Origin: Malaya genurostris
Taxonomy: Eukaryota; Arthropoda; Insecta; Diptera; Culicidae
DNA: 64,000 nucleotides
Direction of reading: 5' to 3'
Assembly (NCBI RefSeq): GCF_030247185.1
Contig: NC_080571.1
Coordinates: 235,196,666 to 235,260,665, forward strand
The notes under the pieces are model-generated. The model did not search any database, had not been told where the DNA came from, and saw only the letters and a program-made list of their open reading frames with translations. Shown one piece after another: positions 24,908 through 36,000 of this stretch. Numbering within the stretch: the stretch's first letter is position 1; each line of letters opens with the position of its first letter. The position numbers and the translations under genes were made by a program.

Positions 24908-25950
24908 AATGGATCAAAAACAATTTCGTGTTTTAATTCTACACTGCTTCCTGATGGAAAAAATACCGTTCAAGTTACGTTAGCTTGCTGACTTCAAGCA
25001 TGGTTGTAGAGACACCGATGATGCAGAACGCGGTGGACGTCCAAACAAGGTGGTAACACCAGAAAACATTAAAAAAAATCCTCAAAATCGTTTTGAATGA
25101 TCGAAAAGTGAAGTTGCGTGAGTTAACTGACATCTACATAGATATCAAAAGAACGTATTGGCTTTATATTGCATAAGCATTTGACTTTGAGAAAGCTCTG
25201 TTCAAAGTGGGTGCCGCGTTTGCTCACTGTAGACCAAAAACGAGAGCGTATTGATGATTCTGAGCAGTGGTTGGTCATGTTTAAATGAACCAAACCGGAA
25301 TTTTTGCGTCGATATGTGACAATGGATGAAACATGGATCCATCACTTCACACCGGAATCAAAACGATCGTCATCTGAGTGAACTGCAACTGGTGAACCAC
25401 GTCCAAAGTGCCCGAAAGCACAACAATCGGTTGGAAAGGTTATTGCCTCGGTATTTTGGGATGTGCGTGGTGTAATATTAGTCGACTATCTTGAGAAAGA
25501 AAATACCATTAACAGTGAATATTATATAGAGTTATTGGAGCGTTTGAAGGCTGAAAGAAACGACCGCATATTTTGTTTCATCAAGACAACGCACCGTGTC
25601 ACAAGTCAATGAAAACAATGACACTACTTGAATTGAACTTCGAATTGCTCCTATTCGCCAGATTTGGCTCCCAACGACTACTGGCTGTTCGCAGACATGA
25701 AAAAAATGCTCGTCGGTAAGAAATTTCGCACGAATGAAGAGGCTATCGCTGAAACTGAGGGCTATTTTGAGGCAAAATATGAATCGTTCTACAAAAGTGG
25801 TATTGGAATGTTACGGCGACACTCTAACACTGCGTTGCTTTTGATGGAGATTAAGTTGATGAAGAAAGTTAAGTTTGAACCAAAAAAAAATCGTGTTCTC
25901 TTTGTTAGGCCCGGGACTTTTCAGTCCGTGTGTGATTTTGTTTGTAGCTT
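24908..25950 (+). mobile_element. irritans-like mariner (DD34D), pseudogene
   Basis: The relic begins MDQKQFRVLILHCF at 24908. Catalytic blocks are visible: FVTMDETWIHHFTPESKRSS at about 25315-25375, VIASVFWDVRGVILVDYL at 25440-25495, a second-Asp region read as FHQDNAPCHKSMK with one shift near 25577, and LAPNDYWLFADMKKMLVGKK at 25661-25720. Multiple stops and frameshifts interrupt it. The end CCCGGGACTTTTCAGTCCGT at about 25910-25935 resembles irritans-type mariner terminal sequence. Confidence 0.85.
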
Positions 25951-26042
25951 TTTCACAGATGGGCGGTTCTAACGGGCACAAAAATAGCAACACACAAAGT
26001 TTTAATGTCGATTATTCAATTTAGTATTTGCATATTTCATTT

Positions 26043-26330
26043 TTTTTATTTGAAACTATCAAAATTCTGTACGGGATTCATTTCTGGCATTTAGAAGGGC
26101 CAAATTATGGAATTCTCTACGATATTAAACACTGTTCGGAGAATTCTTCAAATGCTGGTTTTATTTGCACTCGATTGGTGCGAATTTTGCACTGCGAAAA
26201 GTGCACAAAGCTAATCAAATTATTCCAGATATGCACTAAACTGATGATTTTTAGCTCCGATTTTCAAAGAAGCAATCTTTATAGTTCTTTAGATGACATT
26301 TGAAGTAATTAGAAGGGCTGATTCCAATAG
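26043..26330. repeat. Dispersed repeat, copy 1
   Basis: Shares GAATTCTCTACGATATTAAA, AAAGCTAATC.AATTATTC and CACTAAACTGATGATTTTT with 33771-33980. No coding capacity. Confidence 0.8.
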
Positions 26331-26379
26331 TTATTCATAGCCATCGAGAGTTGTGCATAACTTATGGACATGCTGTAAA

Positions 26380-27000
26380 GAGTGAAGAAAATTCCAATCA
26401 ACGACATGGCAAACTGTCATCCGGTCTAATTCTACTTCTTGACAATGCTTCTCCTCACAACGGCAGCCAAGATACAAAAGAAAATTGAGAATCTTTGAAA
26501 ACTATTCAACAATACCAAAGTTTCTCTCAAAGAATGTATGAAACAGACATCGAGTGCTATGCTTATGTAATGGAGGCTTTCAAAATGTCGACCCTGAGGT
26601 TTTTCACAGCCTTTGGCCTGAACATTCGTCCATACGCTAGGAGGCCAAACATCATTTGGCCAAAAAGCCATGTTATTCATCAATCACTCTTGAGTCTTTT
26701 TAGGGGTATGACACGGCGCTCCGTTGTGCTAAAAAACGACTGTTGCCCGAATGCCCAAGTAGACATCGGTATTCACCTTCAAGCTAGCTTTACTAAAAAC
26801 CGGAGGCATTTTCAGCCCAATACAAGTAACTTCTCCGAACACCTTTACACCTTCTCTGGAACATCCTCCATCTTCTGCGGCGAAATAATCCTGTCGGTGC
26901 GCGAATTTGATGCGTGGTCGATGATGAAAAGTTTCTCCTCAGAGAATCGTGTGCTTATTTTTGAACAAGTAAAACAAAATCTTCGATTTTTGCAGCCGTA
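26380..27000 (-). mobile_element. Tc1/mariner-type transposase relic(s)
   Basis: On the minus strand, broken frames read LKVNTDVYLGIR-like (about 26790-26750), NGAPCHTPKKTQE (about 26735-26695), and MNNMAFWPNDVWPP followed by NVQAKGCEKPQGRHFESLHY (26683-26565). This is the usual order of the catalytic core in a common insect DDE family. At 26400-26465 a short plus-strand piece, HGKLSSGLILLLDNASPHNG, looks like the second-Asp region of a different mariner. Everything is decayed. Confidence 0.55.
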
Positions 27001-27436
27001 GTACTTTGATCCGGTCCTCTATTAGGTGGCGACTAATCGTTGCATTGACGTTTTGGAGATATTGGCATCATTCATGCGAGCCGACAGCGGACTTTCTGGC
27101 TTCCTGAACAGTTGACAATCGAAGAGATACGTTTAATGCGGTATACAGTGGTCAAATGGCACCCCACAGTCTCCGAAATTTGTTTTGCGATTTTTTGAAG
27201 TGGAACACATCTTTGTTTTCTATATAGGGGTGCAAATTAAAAACTCAAGGCAAAATGCACGTAAAAATGTGGTCAGGTTTTGAACACTCACATCTCAGTC
27301 AATTTTGTATCAATTATTAATATTATTTCACCATTTGATTGGAAATATTTCTACGATTCGATTTGAATGTATCAAGTCACTTTTTTTTTCAATTATATAT
27401 GATTAAAATGTTGATTAATTGCGAACAGTGTCTTAT

Positions 27437-27563
27437 TTTGTTAGCTAAAAATCTAACACGCTATGCTGGCTTACTGGATTTCCCTGACGGAGACGATGGT
27501 ATTGAGGAAGTAAACGATCTATCGGCTGGGAATCATCGCTCTGATTGGTCAATTGATGCGTAA
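27437..27563 (+). CDS. Possible terminal exon, unidentified
   Basis: After a TTTTGTTAG acceptor-like site, an open frame encodes a segment beginning about KNLTRYAGLLDFPDGDDG and ending HRSDWSIDA before a TAA at 27561-27563. The acidic, well-mixed composition looks protein-coding in an otherwise AT-rich region. No domain is recognised and no partner exon could be assigned with confidence. Confidence 0.22.
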
Positions 27564-27569
27564 TCAAAG

Positions 27570-28890
27570 CTGGGGGATGCACGCGAATCTATAAATATAA
27601 GCGAAATTAAAGCCAACGTTTCAGTATCACGTGTAAGATGTCAAAGTGCTAGACAAGACACAAAGCGCTATAAAACAATTTAAAGCTTTAATTGGTTTGC
27701 TTTGATCTTGTGTCATGCGAGTCTCGATGAAATGCTTTGTTATGTCGTTTTCATCTGAGAAATCTGCTAGTAACCCAGGGTTAATTTTAAGTGCTTAATA
27801 TTAATTTCGAATATAAATAAGATGAACTCGAATAATTATCGAAATCTCAGAATAGTAGTAATGGTAGAGAACTTAACGCTATACAAAAAACTGCATGCAT
27901 GCATAACTTGAATACAAGCTTGGTGAAGAGAAGCTTAAATATCGAAATCTGTTACGCTCGTATGCACTTAAGTATAATTGCATATATTTGGGGCTATTGA
28001 TGTAATTTCGTCGGATACAAGATAAACACGAATCAAGGCAAACAGAGTCTGGGTTCGCGTGTTCGATGTTGGTTCCTAAAACACTGAACACGACTTCTTT
28101 CGCGAACATCGTACACAACTTTGTTTTTAAATTTTCACTGTTTTGTTTACATATCTTGACGGCTTGAATTTTAGACGTTACACAGATACCCGATATAAGT
28201 GACACAAACTTAAAAAAGTATTTTTATGCATTTTTTAAGGGCCATACTGTAGTTATTATTTATTTATAATTTACTAACGATGTTGCATAATAAATAATAT
28301 TGCAATTTGTTACCATTCCAACTCAAACTAGATACTGATACCAATCGGAACGAACGGTAATGATGAAAAGACTTTATGAGCCAGACTATATAAATACAAC
28401 ATATTGGGTTTGTAATCCGAATTCAGTTGGAAAAAGTCACAACTGATTGTGCAAGTCCAGAACAAGCTCACGTTACCAATATTACCAATAATTCGACTCA
28501 AGGCAAATTAAAAAAAAAAACAAATAAACGCACTGAAAAAAGTTGAATGATTTTTCATGAAACGAACACTTTCTTCTGTTCGCGCAATTTTTTCGAATAT
28601 GATTCAACTGATCTCGGCTTCCTTGTACTCACTAAATATTATGTTTTCTGAGTTTTTTTTTGTTACCATCGAATTTCCTGCATTTTCTTTCTTGGATGAT
28701 ATTTTCATTCAAATAACAGTTACAATGAATTAAATAACCACATGCAAAATTTACCTCCGCTCTTATTTAAAAGCCAAACAGAAAACACGTACAAGGTTTG
28801 ACAAGCCGATTCTAATATTACTACCCTTTATGTTGTTAATACCGGAAACTCCTCAACTGCATTGGAATGTAAAATAAACGGAAAATGCTA
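27570..28890. other. No gene recognised
   Basis: AT-rich sequence without clear exon, RNA gene or element boundary on either strand. Confidence 0.4.
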
Positions 28891-28895
28891 ATGCA

Positions 28896-28921
28896 CTGAT
28901 AAGTCGAAGACGAAACGTAAA
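28896..28921 (+). repeat. Decayed hammerhead-satellite core
   Basis: The segment CTGATAA-GTC-GAA-GAC-GAA-ACGTAAA matches the 3' half of the hammerhead motif of the 44-kb satellite. The core residue G8 is changed to A and no helix III 5' strand is visible upstream, so this is an inactive relic of a dispersed copy. Confidence 0.55.
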
Positions 28922-28959
28922 AATACCAAGATTTTAGGATGGCAACACAACTAAAGAGG

Positions 28960-29165
28960 GCCGCCCTTGACGATGACCAGCATGCGGGCCACTCACCGGG
29001 TCTTCGTGACCCCGTAGGTGTTTTCCGCGGACCCACACGGACAGAAGGATGCGCCCACAATCGATATGTGCCAACGTCATCGAGATAAATTCCAACCCAC
29101 CAATTATTGCCGACTGCCATCTGGAGGCAGGATTCCCCAGGGTAGATAACCGTTACCCCAATGCG
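28960..29165. other. GC-rich island of unknown origin
   Basis: About 200 bp of distinctly GC-rich sequence (GGGCCGCCCTTGACGATGAC, CGGGTCTTCGTGACCCCGTA) in AT-rich DNA, adjacent to the hammerhead-satellite relic at 28896-28921. The minus strand has an open frame with NNWWVGIYLDDVGTYRLWAH. It may be the end of a mobile element; no family is recognised. Confidence 0.35.
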
Positions 29166-30213
29166 GAATCACCACAATAATTGAAATTATACTAGTTTTA
29201 AGTAAAGTTTTAGGTTGAAATAAAATTTCAACCATAGCAACGTTCGGATAGGTAATTATGCGTAATTTTTGAATGCACTATTGCGGAACAAATTTATAAA
29301 GTAAAGGCACCTCAATTCATCTCAGCTCCAGTATTCATCTCATATGCGAAATTCATTAGTAAGAATTAACTTCATTTCATAGATTTACGTTAAGGGTAAG
29401 AAGAAAATAGGTCCGTTCACTTCGAGCTTTCGCGTTGCTATAATTGCAATATTGACAATTTTTTCTGCGTTATTGCTTCTAATAGCTGAAACAAAGATAT
29501 TGTATCTGATTTTATCACAATATGCTTATTGAAAGTCTAGTAATCGACAAAATAACATGGCGAGTCTACTAATGAGATGACTATTGGTGCAATAGCCCTA
29601 TTATATTTTATTTTAACTCCAACGCAGAATGCTTTTCGTTGCACATTCATTAAACCAATACGTAACTCATTGGGGTAATGTTGGAGTCTTCAATACATTT
29701 GAAGTTTTTCGTCTAAGTTTATAGATGGCACTAGAGTCAAATTATAGTGTTATGGTAAGCTTACCATAATAATACATATTGCTATGAAACATTAATTTAT
29801 GGTTGACTAAGGACTTCCATTAATCGATTCTTTGTGACGAATCCCTGTAAGAAAAAAAAGTCCAACAATAAACCCCTAATAGGTCGTCCAACGGGAGACC
29901 AATCAGTTTACCGATTTTGAAACAGTTCAACGGCAGAGAGATGTCCAGTAGTAATTTATATTCAATATAAGGAGTTGGAGTCTCGTTTAACTAGTTTTGT
30001 TGGAAAAATTTTGGAAGTTTCTAACTACCTACAAGCAATCAAATTTATAGGTGAAACATACAAATACAAATCACATTCGATCTCATCATGTTTTGATGTG
30101 AATTGAATTTGAATTAGGACTATAACTTTTTTCAGTTATTTCTATGTGTACTACATTTGACTATTATGTGTGTAGCGTACAATCACAACAGTAATTCAAT
30201 CATTCGCAAAAAA
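29166..30213. other. No gene recognised; upstream region of the 30214 gene
   Basis: AT-rich, with no repeat or coding frame that I recognise. The last few hundred bases should contain the promoter of the plus-strand gene, but no distinct TATA/initiator pair could be assigned. Confidence 0.35.
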
Positions 30214-31493
30214 ATGGCCACTGAAAATTGCCCGTGCTCTAATGAGAACCAACTCATTTTGGATTCAGAGGCGGTTCAAGAAGTAATAGAAAGTAAGTGA
30301 CATCAAATTCATGGATGAAATATTTTTATCGTCTCAATTATTTTCAGAGTACGGCATTAGCACACTGGAACAATCGGTTGTTGCACAGTTCTTGACGAGT
30401 GATCAATGTTTTGGACAAAATAACAACTTAGTTAATACAAATATCTCTGAGAATGCGTCGCAGCTTTCTACAAGCATCGTAAAGGTAATTTTCTGTTGAG
30501 TATAGACGTATAATATAAAGATAAATAAACCTCCAGCAAGCGAATTCCAGAAAAAAATTTTGGACGACATATCTCATTGAAAAAAGTTTACACAATGATT
30601 GAATAGCACTTGTCTGGTTACCACTTGGTCAAATTTCTATTCAAATTTGATTTTGTCGCGAGATGTTTCGATAAAAACGATTTTTAACATTTTTTTAAAA
30701 TCTGTTTTCCAATCGTTCTTTTCAGTTTCCAAGAAATGAGAAGCATTCTTTGTCTGTATGCAGTAGAAAGCCATTATGGGAGCAATACTATCAGGTAAAT
30801 TATTTTTCTAAAATATAGCCTCAACATGTAGCAAATTGATCTAAAATGTTTGAACTACAGGATACTATCAAAACTTTTTTGTTTAATAATAACTAAACAA
30901 AGCAACTACGTAGTTTTTAAAGTATTTTGCAGGCATACAATTTTTAGGTTACTGTCTCAATGTAAGTTCTCTTTTCAACAAGGAGTAGAATTAATCAAAC
31001 CTTATTGTCCCAACACCAATTACCAAACCTGTAATGTTATTTATATTTTTTTTGTTTTTTGAAGGAATCCATGATTGAGCTAGAAAAAGAAAACATTGAT
31101 TCGAATCAAATAGTTCTGAAGTCTACAATTGAAAATTTACCATTTGGCCCACAAGTATTGCAGCGATTGTTAGAACAGAATTTGTTTGGGAAGGCTATAT
31201 TGGAAAAAGTAACACAAGGTCCTCTGTCTGAACGTCGCCAACTCGAGCTAGCCCAAGTGATTGCCGAGTGGCATTTAGAAAATCGCAGAAAACTCTATGA
31301 AAACGATTTAAAAACATATTCAAAAGCAATTGCACTGTTGTTTCCATTATTAATGATGATGTGGAGCCGTTTAAGAACTTAAACAATTTTATCTTATTTC
31401 TGTTTGAAGGGCTCCAGAAAGAAGCCAAATCTTTTGATTACTCTTGGAAGTTTGAAAGTGATTTTTTCAATGGATTAAAAAGCTTCGAATAAT
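30214..31493 (+). CDS. Unidentified four-exon gene, 3' end frameshifted
   Basis: Four exons join in frame on the plus strand: 30214-30292 (starts MATENCPCSNENQLILDSEA), 30348-30484, 30726-30794 and 31065 onward. All introns are short (55-270 bp) with GT..AG ends and consistent phases (1, 0, 0). The last exon encodes a helical, Leu/Glu-rich segment (LPFGPQVLQRLLEQNL, then GPLSERRQLELAQVIAEWHL and YSKAIALLF). Similar segments occur, to my recollection, in uncharacterised insect proteins, so no function is assigned. The frame ends at TAA 31380-31382 with an uncharacteristic LLMMMWSRLRT tail. From about 31330 another frame is open and protein-like to a TAA at 31491-31493 (DDVEPFKNL, GLQKEAKSFDYSWKFESDFF). 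This suggests a frameshift or internal deletion, so the locus may be a recent pseudogene. Confidence 0.55.
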
Positions 31494-32532
31494 TCATGTT
31501 CTGTTATGTTTGTGAAAAATTATTTTGTCGTTATATGTGGAAGATTGTAGATTGTACGGCCTCTGCGGCAAATCACATCTACTTTGCAGTGAACACAATA
31601 TCTCAAAAACTAATGAATCGATATTTTCCAATTTTTCAACTATTGTTTCTAATTGCTATAGATAGTTCATGACCGAAGGACTTCGCTAAACAAAATTTTT
31701 GCATGTGCGGCATTTTTCCGAAAATATCAATATTTATATATTAACAAACAACAAAATAGAGTTCAAAGTTTGTGTGCTGGATGCTTCTATATATTTACCT
31801 TGAAGTTATAATAAAAATTATAATGTGTGAACGCAGTGAATCCTGACATTTCGTTTCATTGCCATAACGAAACCCGCCAATATTTTATAGCAAACTAGTT
31901 CCATACAACATCGGTTAGTGTCATTCATATTTTGCATGCAATGTCAGCTTTCTAACAAAAACTTTTATATTTTCTTTCAATTCTTTCGTTTCAAGAATGT
32001 TTTCTCAAATTTTCAGACCTTTCGGTACAAAACTCAGGAAGCTGTGGACTTTTATCATTTCTTATTTCATACTGCGAAGAGGCACGAGCTCGGTGGATGG
32101 ACACAAGAGTTATGCTTCGATTGATTTGAAAATTTGACGAAACATTGAAATGTTTTATTACAAAATACAAAAAAAAAACCTCACAAATTATGTTCAAACT
32201 TAAAAACTACTTCACAAATTATGTTCAAACTTAGCACACACTTTCTACATACATAATACCTAACCCCAACGTTTTCCTTTTCGTTTTTGTTACTTTGGGA
32301 AAGTTTTACAGCTACAAAACGGCAGATCTTTACCACCAAAAATTGAAAATAAATAAAAAATTAGGAGTAGCTAATGCCAGAGACACAACCGCGAGATTGA
32401 CGTAGGACTGCATTCGAGATGTGTACAAATGTTAATTGATTTGATACCGTTTGACTGTTTAAGATTTTGCAGAGCTGAAAAGGACCATTTGGTATCAAAA
32501 GATTACGTTTATATTCTAGGAAGTAGGGTAGC
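31494..32532. other. No gene recognised
   Basis: AT-rich downstream flank of the 30214 gene. A short direct repeat (ACAAATTATGTTCAAACTTA) occurs at 32182-32201 and 32214-32233. Confidence 0.4.
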
Positions 32533-32682
32533 AAGGTTAAGACACGATTTATTAATTTTTAGTTTGACGTAAAGCCGCCATGACTAAGTTCAGTTTTTGC
32601 AATGACTGAGCGGAAATATATATTGGAGATGCCAAGTGAAGTAAAAACTAACAGAAAAGAAGAGTTTTTGGAAAAAGATACG

Positions 32683-32753
32683 CTCAGGGACAGGACTCGA
32701 ACCTGCGTTCTTATGCATTCCGTGCATACGCGCTACCATTTCGCCGCTCTGAT
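32683..32753 (-). repeat. tRNA-like cloverleaf inside the retroelement, inverted copy
   Basis: The same 71-nt cloverleaf on the minus strand, differing by only a few substitutions (CTCTGAG to CCCTGAG, TGGC to CGGC). Confidence 0.8.
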
Positions 32754-33403
32754 CTTGTTTTAGCCAATCTAAAACTCGAAACAGACATAGTAGCAACGTA
32801 CATCGAACATGTTCTACATCCTGGCCGTCACCCGACCGATACCTTACATTCAAACATCTTCTCTGTCCATCAAACACTAGTCCTCTCGCTTTATACCTAT
32901 TTCTCCGATCAAGCATTGATCCCGGCCACGGTCTCTGAGCGTATCTTTTTCCAAAAATTCATCTTTTCTGTTAGTTTTTCTTTCACTTGGCTTCTCCAAT
33001 ATATTTCCGCTCAGTCATTGCAAAAACTGAACTTAGTCATGGCGGCTTTACGTCAAACTAAAAATTAATAAATCGTTAAAAACAATTGCGGTTTGATTTT
33101 CCGTAACAATCTGCTTCTGGTAGGAAAGGGCAGACAATCAATACAACCTTCATAGGGGTCTGTCGCTGACGATGTCCAGCCAGCGACTGGCACCATTAAA
33201 AAGAAGGTGACAAGCGATTATAAATACACTCTCCTACTCAATGCTTGATCGGAGAAATAGGTATAAAGCGAGAGGACTAGTGTTTGATGGACAGAGAAGA
33301 TGTTTGGATGTAAGGTATCGGTCGGGTGACGGCCAGGATGTAGACCATGTTCGATGTACGTTGCTACTATGTCTGTTTCGAGTTTTAGAATGGATAAAAC
33401 AAG

Positions 33404-33474
33404 ATCAGAGTGGCGAAATGGTAGCGCGTATGCACGGAATGCATAAGAACGCAGGTTCGAGTCCTGTCTCTGAG
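33404..33474 (+). repeat. tRNA-like cloverleaf inside the retroelement, direct copy
   Basis: Arms in order: ATCAGAG with CTCTGAG (6 of 7 pairs), D-arm GCG/CGC, anticodon stem TATGC/GCATA with loop ACGGAAT, variable loop AGAAC, and T-arm GCAGG-TTCGAGT-CCTGT. Pol III box B (GGTTCGAGTCC) is intact and box A (TGGCGAAATGG) is near consensus. U33 is replaced by C, and a GGA anticodon would need a long variable arm as tRNA-Ser, so this is not a working tRNA gene. Confidence 0.8.
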
Positions 33475-33770
33475 CGTATCTTTTTCCAAAAAATCATCTT
33501 TTCTGTTAGTTTTTCTTTCACTTGACTTCTTCAATATATATTTCCACTCAGTCATTGCAAAAACTGAAGGTTAAGACAGTTTCTAAATAAGTTCTTTATG
33601 TTACTTTTGGAATCCTGAAAAGGATCGTTTTTGACTTTGGAGTCATGGAAAAGATTATTTGGTTACGGATGATTATTTGTAAGTTTGAAGAAATCAATTC
33701 ATGAATAAAATCGTAACACAAGTCGTACCATCGCTCATATACTTCGATATTTCATACATCCTTCTATATT

Positions 33771-33980
33771 AGAAACTATCAAAATGCTGTGTGGGATTCA
33801 TTGTTGGCATTCAGATTAGCCAAATTGTGGAATTCTCTACGATATTAAATTCTGTTTGGAACATTTTTCTCGAACGCACAGCGAATAGTGCGCAAAGCTA
33901 ATCGAATTATTCTAGATTTACACTAAACTGATGATTTTTGCCTTTAAGGTTATCTTAATAGTTATTTAGGTAACATTTAG
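33771..33980. repeat. Dispersed repeat, copy 2
   Basis: Same orientation as and diverged from 26043-26330. Both are bounded on the left by GAAACTATCAAAATxCTGT. Confidence 0.8.
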
Positions 33981-34265
33981 AGCAATTAGATCGGATGATT
34001 TTGTATAATGTTCCTCATCGTTGCGCATTTTTCGTTTTCTTTTTCTCCAATGCAAACGACCAGTTACTGGATGAGGCAATCGCTCTTGTTTGAAGCGAAA
34101 CTCACACTGCGAACGTCCAACAGCAGATATGCTCACAGAAGAACTAGTTGTTGATTTTCTTAGTTTAGGCTTGAGGAACGGAGCCTCATTTCCGTCATTG
34201 ACCAGTTGAATAATGCCGGGTCTTCCACTGTCTTGGCGTAGATGTCTCCGTTCATGGATTATCAT
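33966..34265 (-). other. Open frame of 99 codons, unidentified
   Basis: The frame MIIHERRHLRQDSGRPGIIQ, then KPKLRKSTTSSSVSISAVG, ending RLHWRKRKRKMRNDEEHYTK, has a basic, low-AT composition that looks coding. Its C-terminal end runs into a dispersed repeat, so it may belong to that repeat's mobile element or be a fragment of a host gene downstream of nompC. No family is recognised. Confidence 0.3.
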
Positions 34266-34269
34266 AGAC

Positions 34270-35110
34270 TGAAGCTAGGAAACGTCCAACAGGGTCCATT
34301 TATAGATTCCGTGGATTTTGATGTTTTGTGGTTAACCCTATTGTTCCACTATTTAAACAATGTTTACGTAATAAACGTGATATTAATAATAATCTAACAC
34401 CTTCTTCCATTCGTTTCGTGAAGGAATTAAAGAAAATATACCAACTAGGAAAAAGTTATTGAGAAATCAAACCTGGAGTAACTTCGTTATACTTTCGTGT
34501 AGTGAAATTTTGAAATTGCCCTCAGGAGAGCCTAATAAAGAAAGACGTAGTCCTACGTCAACTGTATACTTTGTTCTTGAAGTGTGTTAGCTGTCGACCT
34601 CTATGGTTAATAAATATTCGAGGGGCGATATCGCGATCGGTTCAGTAAGGTTCATATGTACAAAACGCATGGAAGCTATATGTGACGTGAATTGAATAAC
34701 AAACAGTACGAATTCGATAAAAAATATATAATTTTCTTCATTTCTTTTCAAAATGTACAAGTTTTACAGCATTCTGTTAAATTTTTCTATGGTTTGCCAA
34801 TATTAAAAATCTGCAAAAATTATCCTCAACGTATGGCCTACCGGATGAATTCTGAAGCTAGCCTAAAGTCTCGAAATACCTTCCAAAACATGGTTCGATT
34901 TTGATTCGCTTTGTACAATCTAGTGAATTTTTTCGTAATGTACAAAACAAAAGACAGATTTCTCTAGAAAAAAAATATTCACAGAATTGATTTGGAATGA
35001 TTGACCACCTAGCCTAACACCTATCACTGGATCGCAAGTCTTTAAGTGTGCATCACCACCTGTTGGGGTTCGTGTCGTTGTTCCGTGTTTCTCCCTCCGT
35101 CCTTCAGCCT
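34270..35110 (-). other. nompC downstream region / presumed 3' UTR
   Basis: No independent gene is visible. The nompC transcript must end here. No AATAAA in the correct orientation was found close to the stop codon, so the polyadenylation site could not be placed. Confidence 0.4.
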
Positions 35111-35379
35111 CTAGACCTGATTGGCGTTGACGTTGTTGCCCATCTGGCCCTCGTTGGGATTGTTTCCACCGCCTCCTCCGCCATTGGCCGTCGAGTGGTT
35201 GTCGCCCTCCGAGTCCTTCATCGAAGCGCTATCCTCGGAGTCGATACCAACCAGCTCCCGGTATTTTTTGGAGATTTCTACCCAGTCGGCAACGTTCTCG
35301 ATTCGGGTCGTATTGGCAGTGGCGAAACTGACTTGCGAACCGAGAGGAGACAGATGCATGGCGGACAGTGCGGTGGATT
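35111..35379 (-). CDS. nompC: nompC terminal exon with stop codon
   Basis: The last coding exon starts after ACCAAACAG and ends at a TAG at 35113-35111. It encodes STALSAMHLSPLGSQVSFATA, then TTRIENVADWVEISKKYREL, a Ser/Asp-rich stretch and a low-complexity Gly/Asn tail (six Gly, then NNPNEGQMGNN). LSPLGS and RIENVADW..ISKKYR.LVG are conserved in NOMPC. The extreme C-terminus differs from the fly protein as I recall it, as expected for a disordered tail. The intron before it is 621 bp. The 3' UTR must lie to the left of 35111, but I found no clear polyadenylation signal within about 400 bp. Confidence 0.92.
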
Positions 35380-36000
35380 CTGTTTGGTGCAGGGTTCACA
35401 TGCATTCAGGTGCCCGGGAAAAGATAGATGACAAAAAAGAGATTAGACTTTAGATGGTATTCCAGGACAAGTTGAAGATCCATGAATGACGCCACAGAAA
35501 AAATATTATTGTAATTTTCAGCATTTCTAGCATGTACAGGCTAATTCTGTTTTCGTCATATCATTTCAAAAAGCATATCATACAAAACTGAATCTCTCCC
35601 TATGAGACTTTAATTGTAGGAGAAATTCAATTTTGTCTGAGAAGACAAATTTCTAAAAAAATTAAATGAGCTTAGGTTGTAAATTACTTAGTTTCTGTTC
35701 CAAAAATAAAAAAGAAAATCGCTTCTACGACAAATTCGACTTACTTAACTACAATACTATCAAAATGCTGAAATGTTAATGACAAACAGTACAATGATTT
35801 TTACTGCAATGAAATACAACATTTTTACGTTAATGTACTACCAGAACCAGTAAAACTAATCAAAACAAAAAACTGTACCATCAAAAATCAAAATCAACTG
35901 AAAACGGAAAGCAATCCAGGTTAGACGAAGGTAGAAAGGTAAGAGCTACTACGCCAATGCATGCTACCGAACACGTGCACACCTTTAGGAGCCACCTGAC

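Larger units (their letters stand above)
32545..33566. mobile_element. Composite tRNA-related retroelement with 12-bp target duplication
   Basis: The whole 1022-bp interval is flanked by identical AAGGTTAAGACA at 32533-32544 and 33567-33578. Inside, a module made of a head of about 165 bp, a tRNA-like cloverleaf and a tail appears inverted at 32545-32919. Its tail appears again in direct orientation at 32931-33075, and the complete module occurs in direct orientation at 33241-33566. The first two parts form a hairpin with arms 32545-32691 and 32931-33075 (about 145 bp) around a 239-nt loop. A single perfect target duplication indicates one integration of a rearranged copy, for example by twin priming or template switching. 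Penelope-like inverted/direct repeat architecture is an alternative. Confidence 0.75.

Noticed and set aside
33404..33474. A functional tRNA gene (cloverleaf with GGA anticodon)
   Set aside because: U33 is C, tRNA-Ser requires a long variable arm, the acceptor has a mismatch, and the structure is embedded in a repeated element.
26220..33945. CTGATGA motifs at about 26243 and 33930 as further hammerheads
   Set aside because: They belong to a dispersed repeat and lack helix II and the GAAA element.
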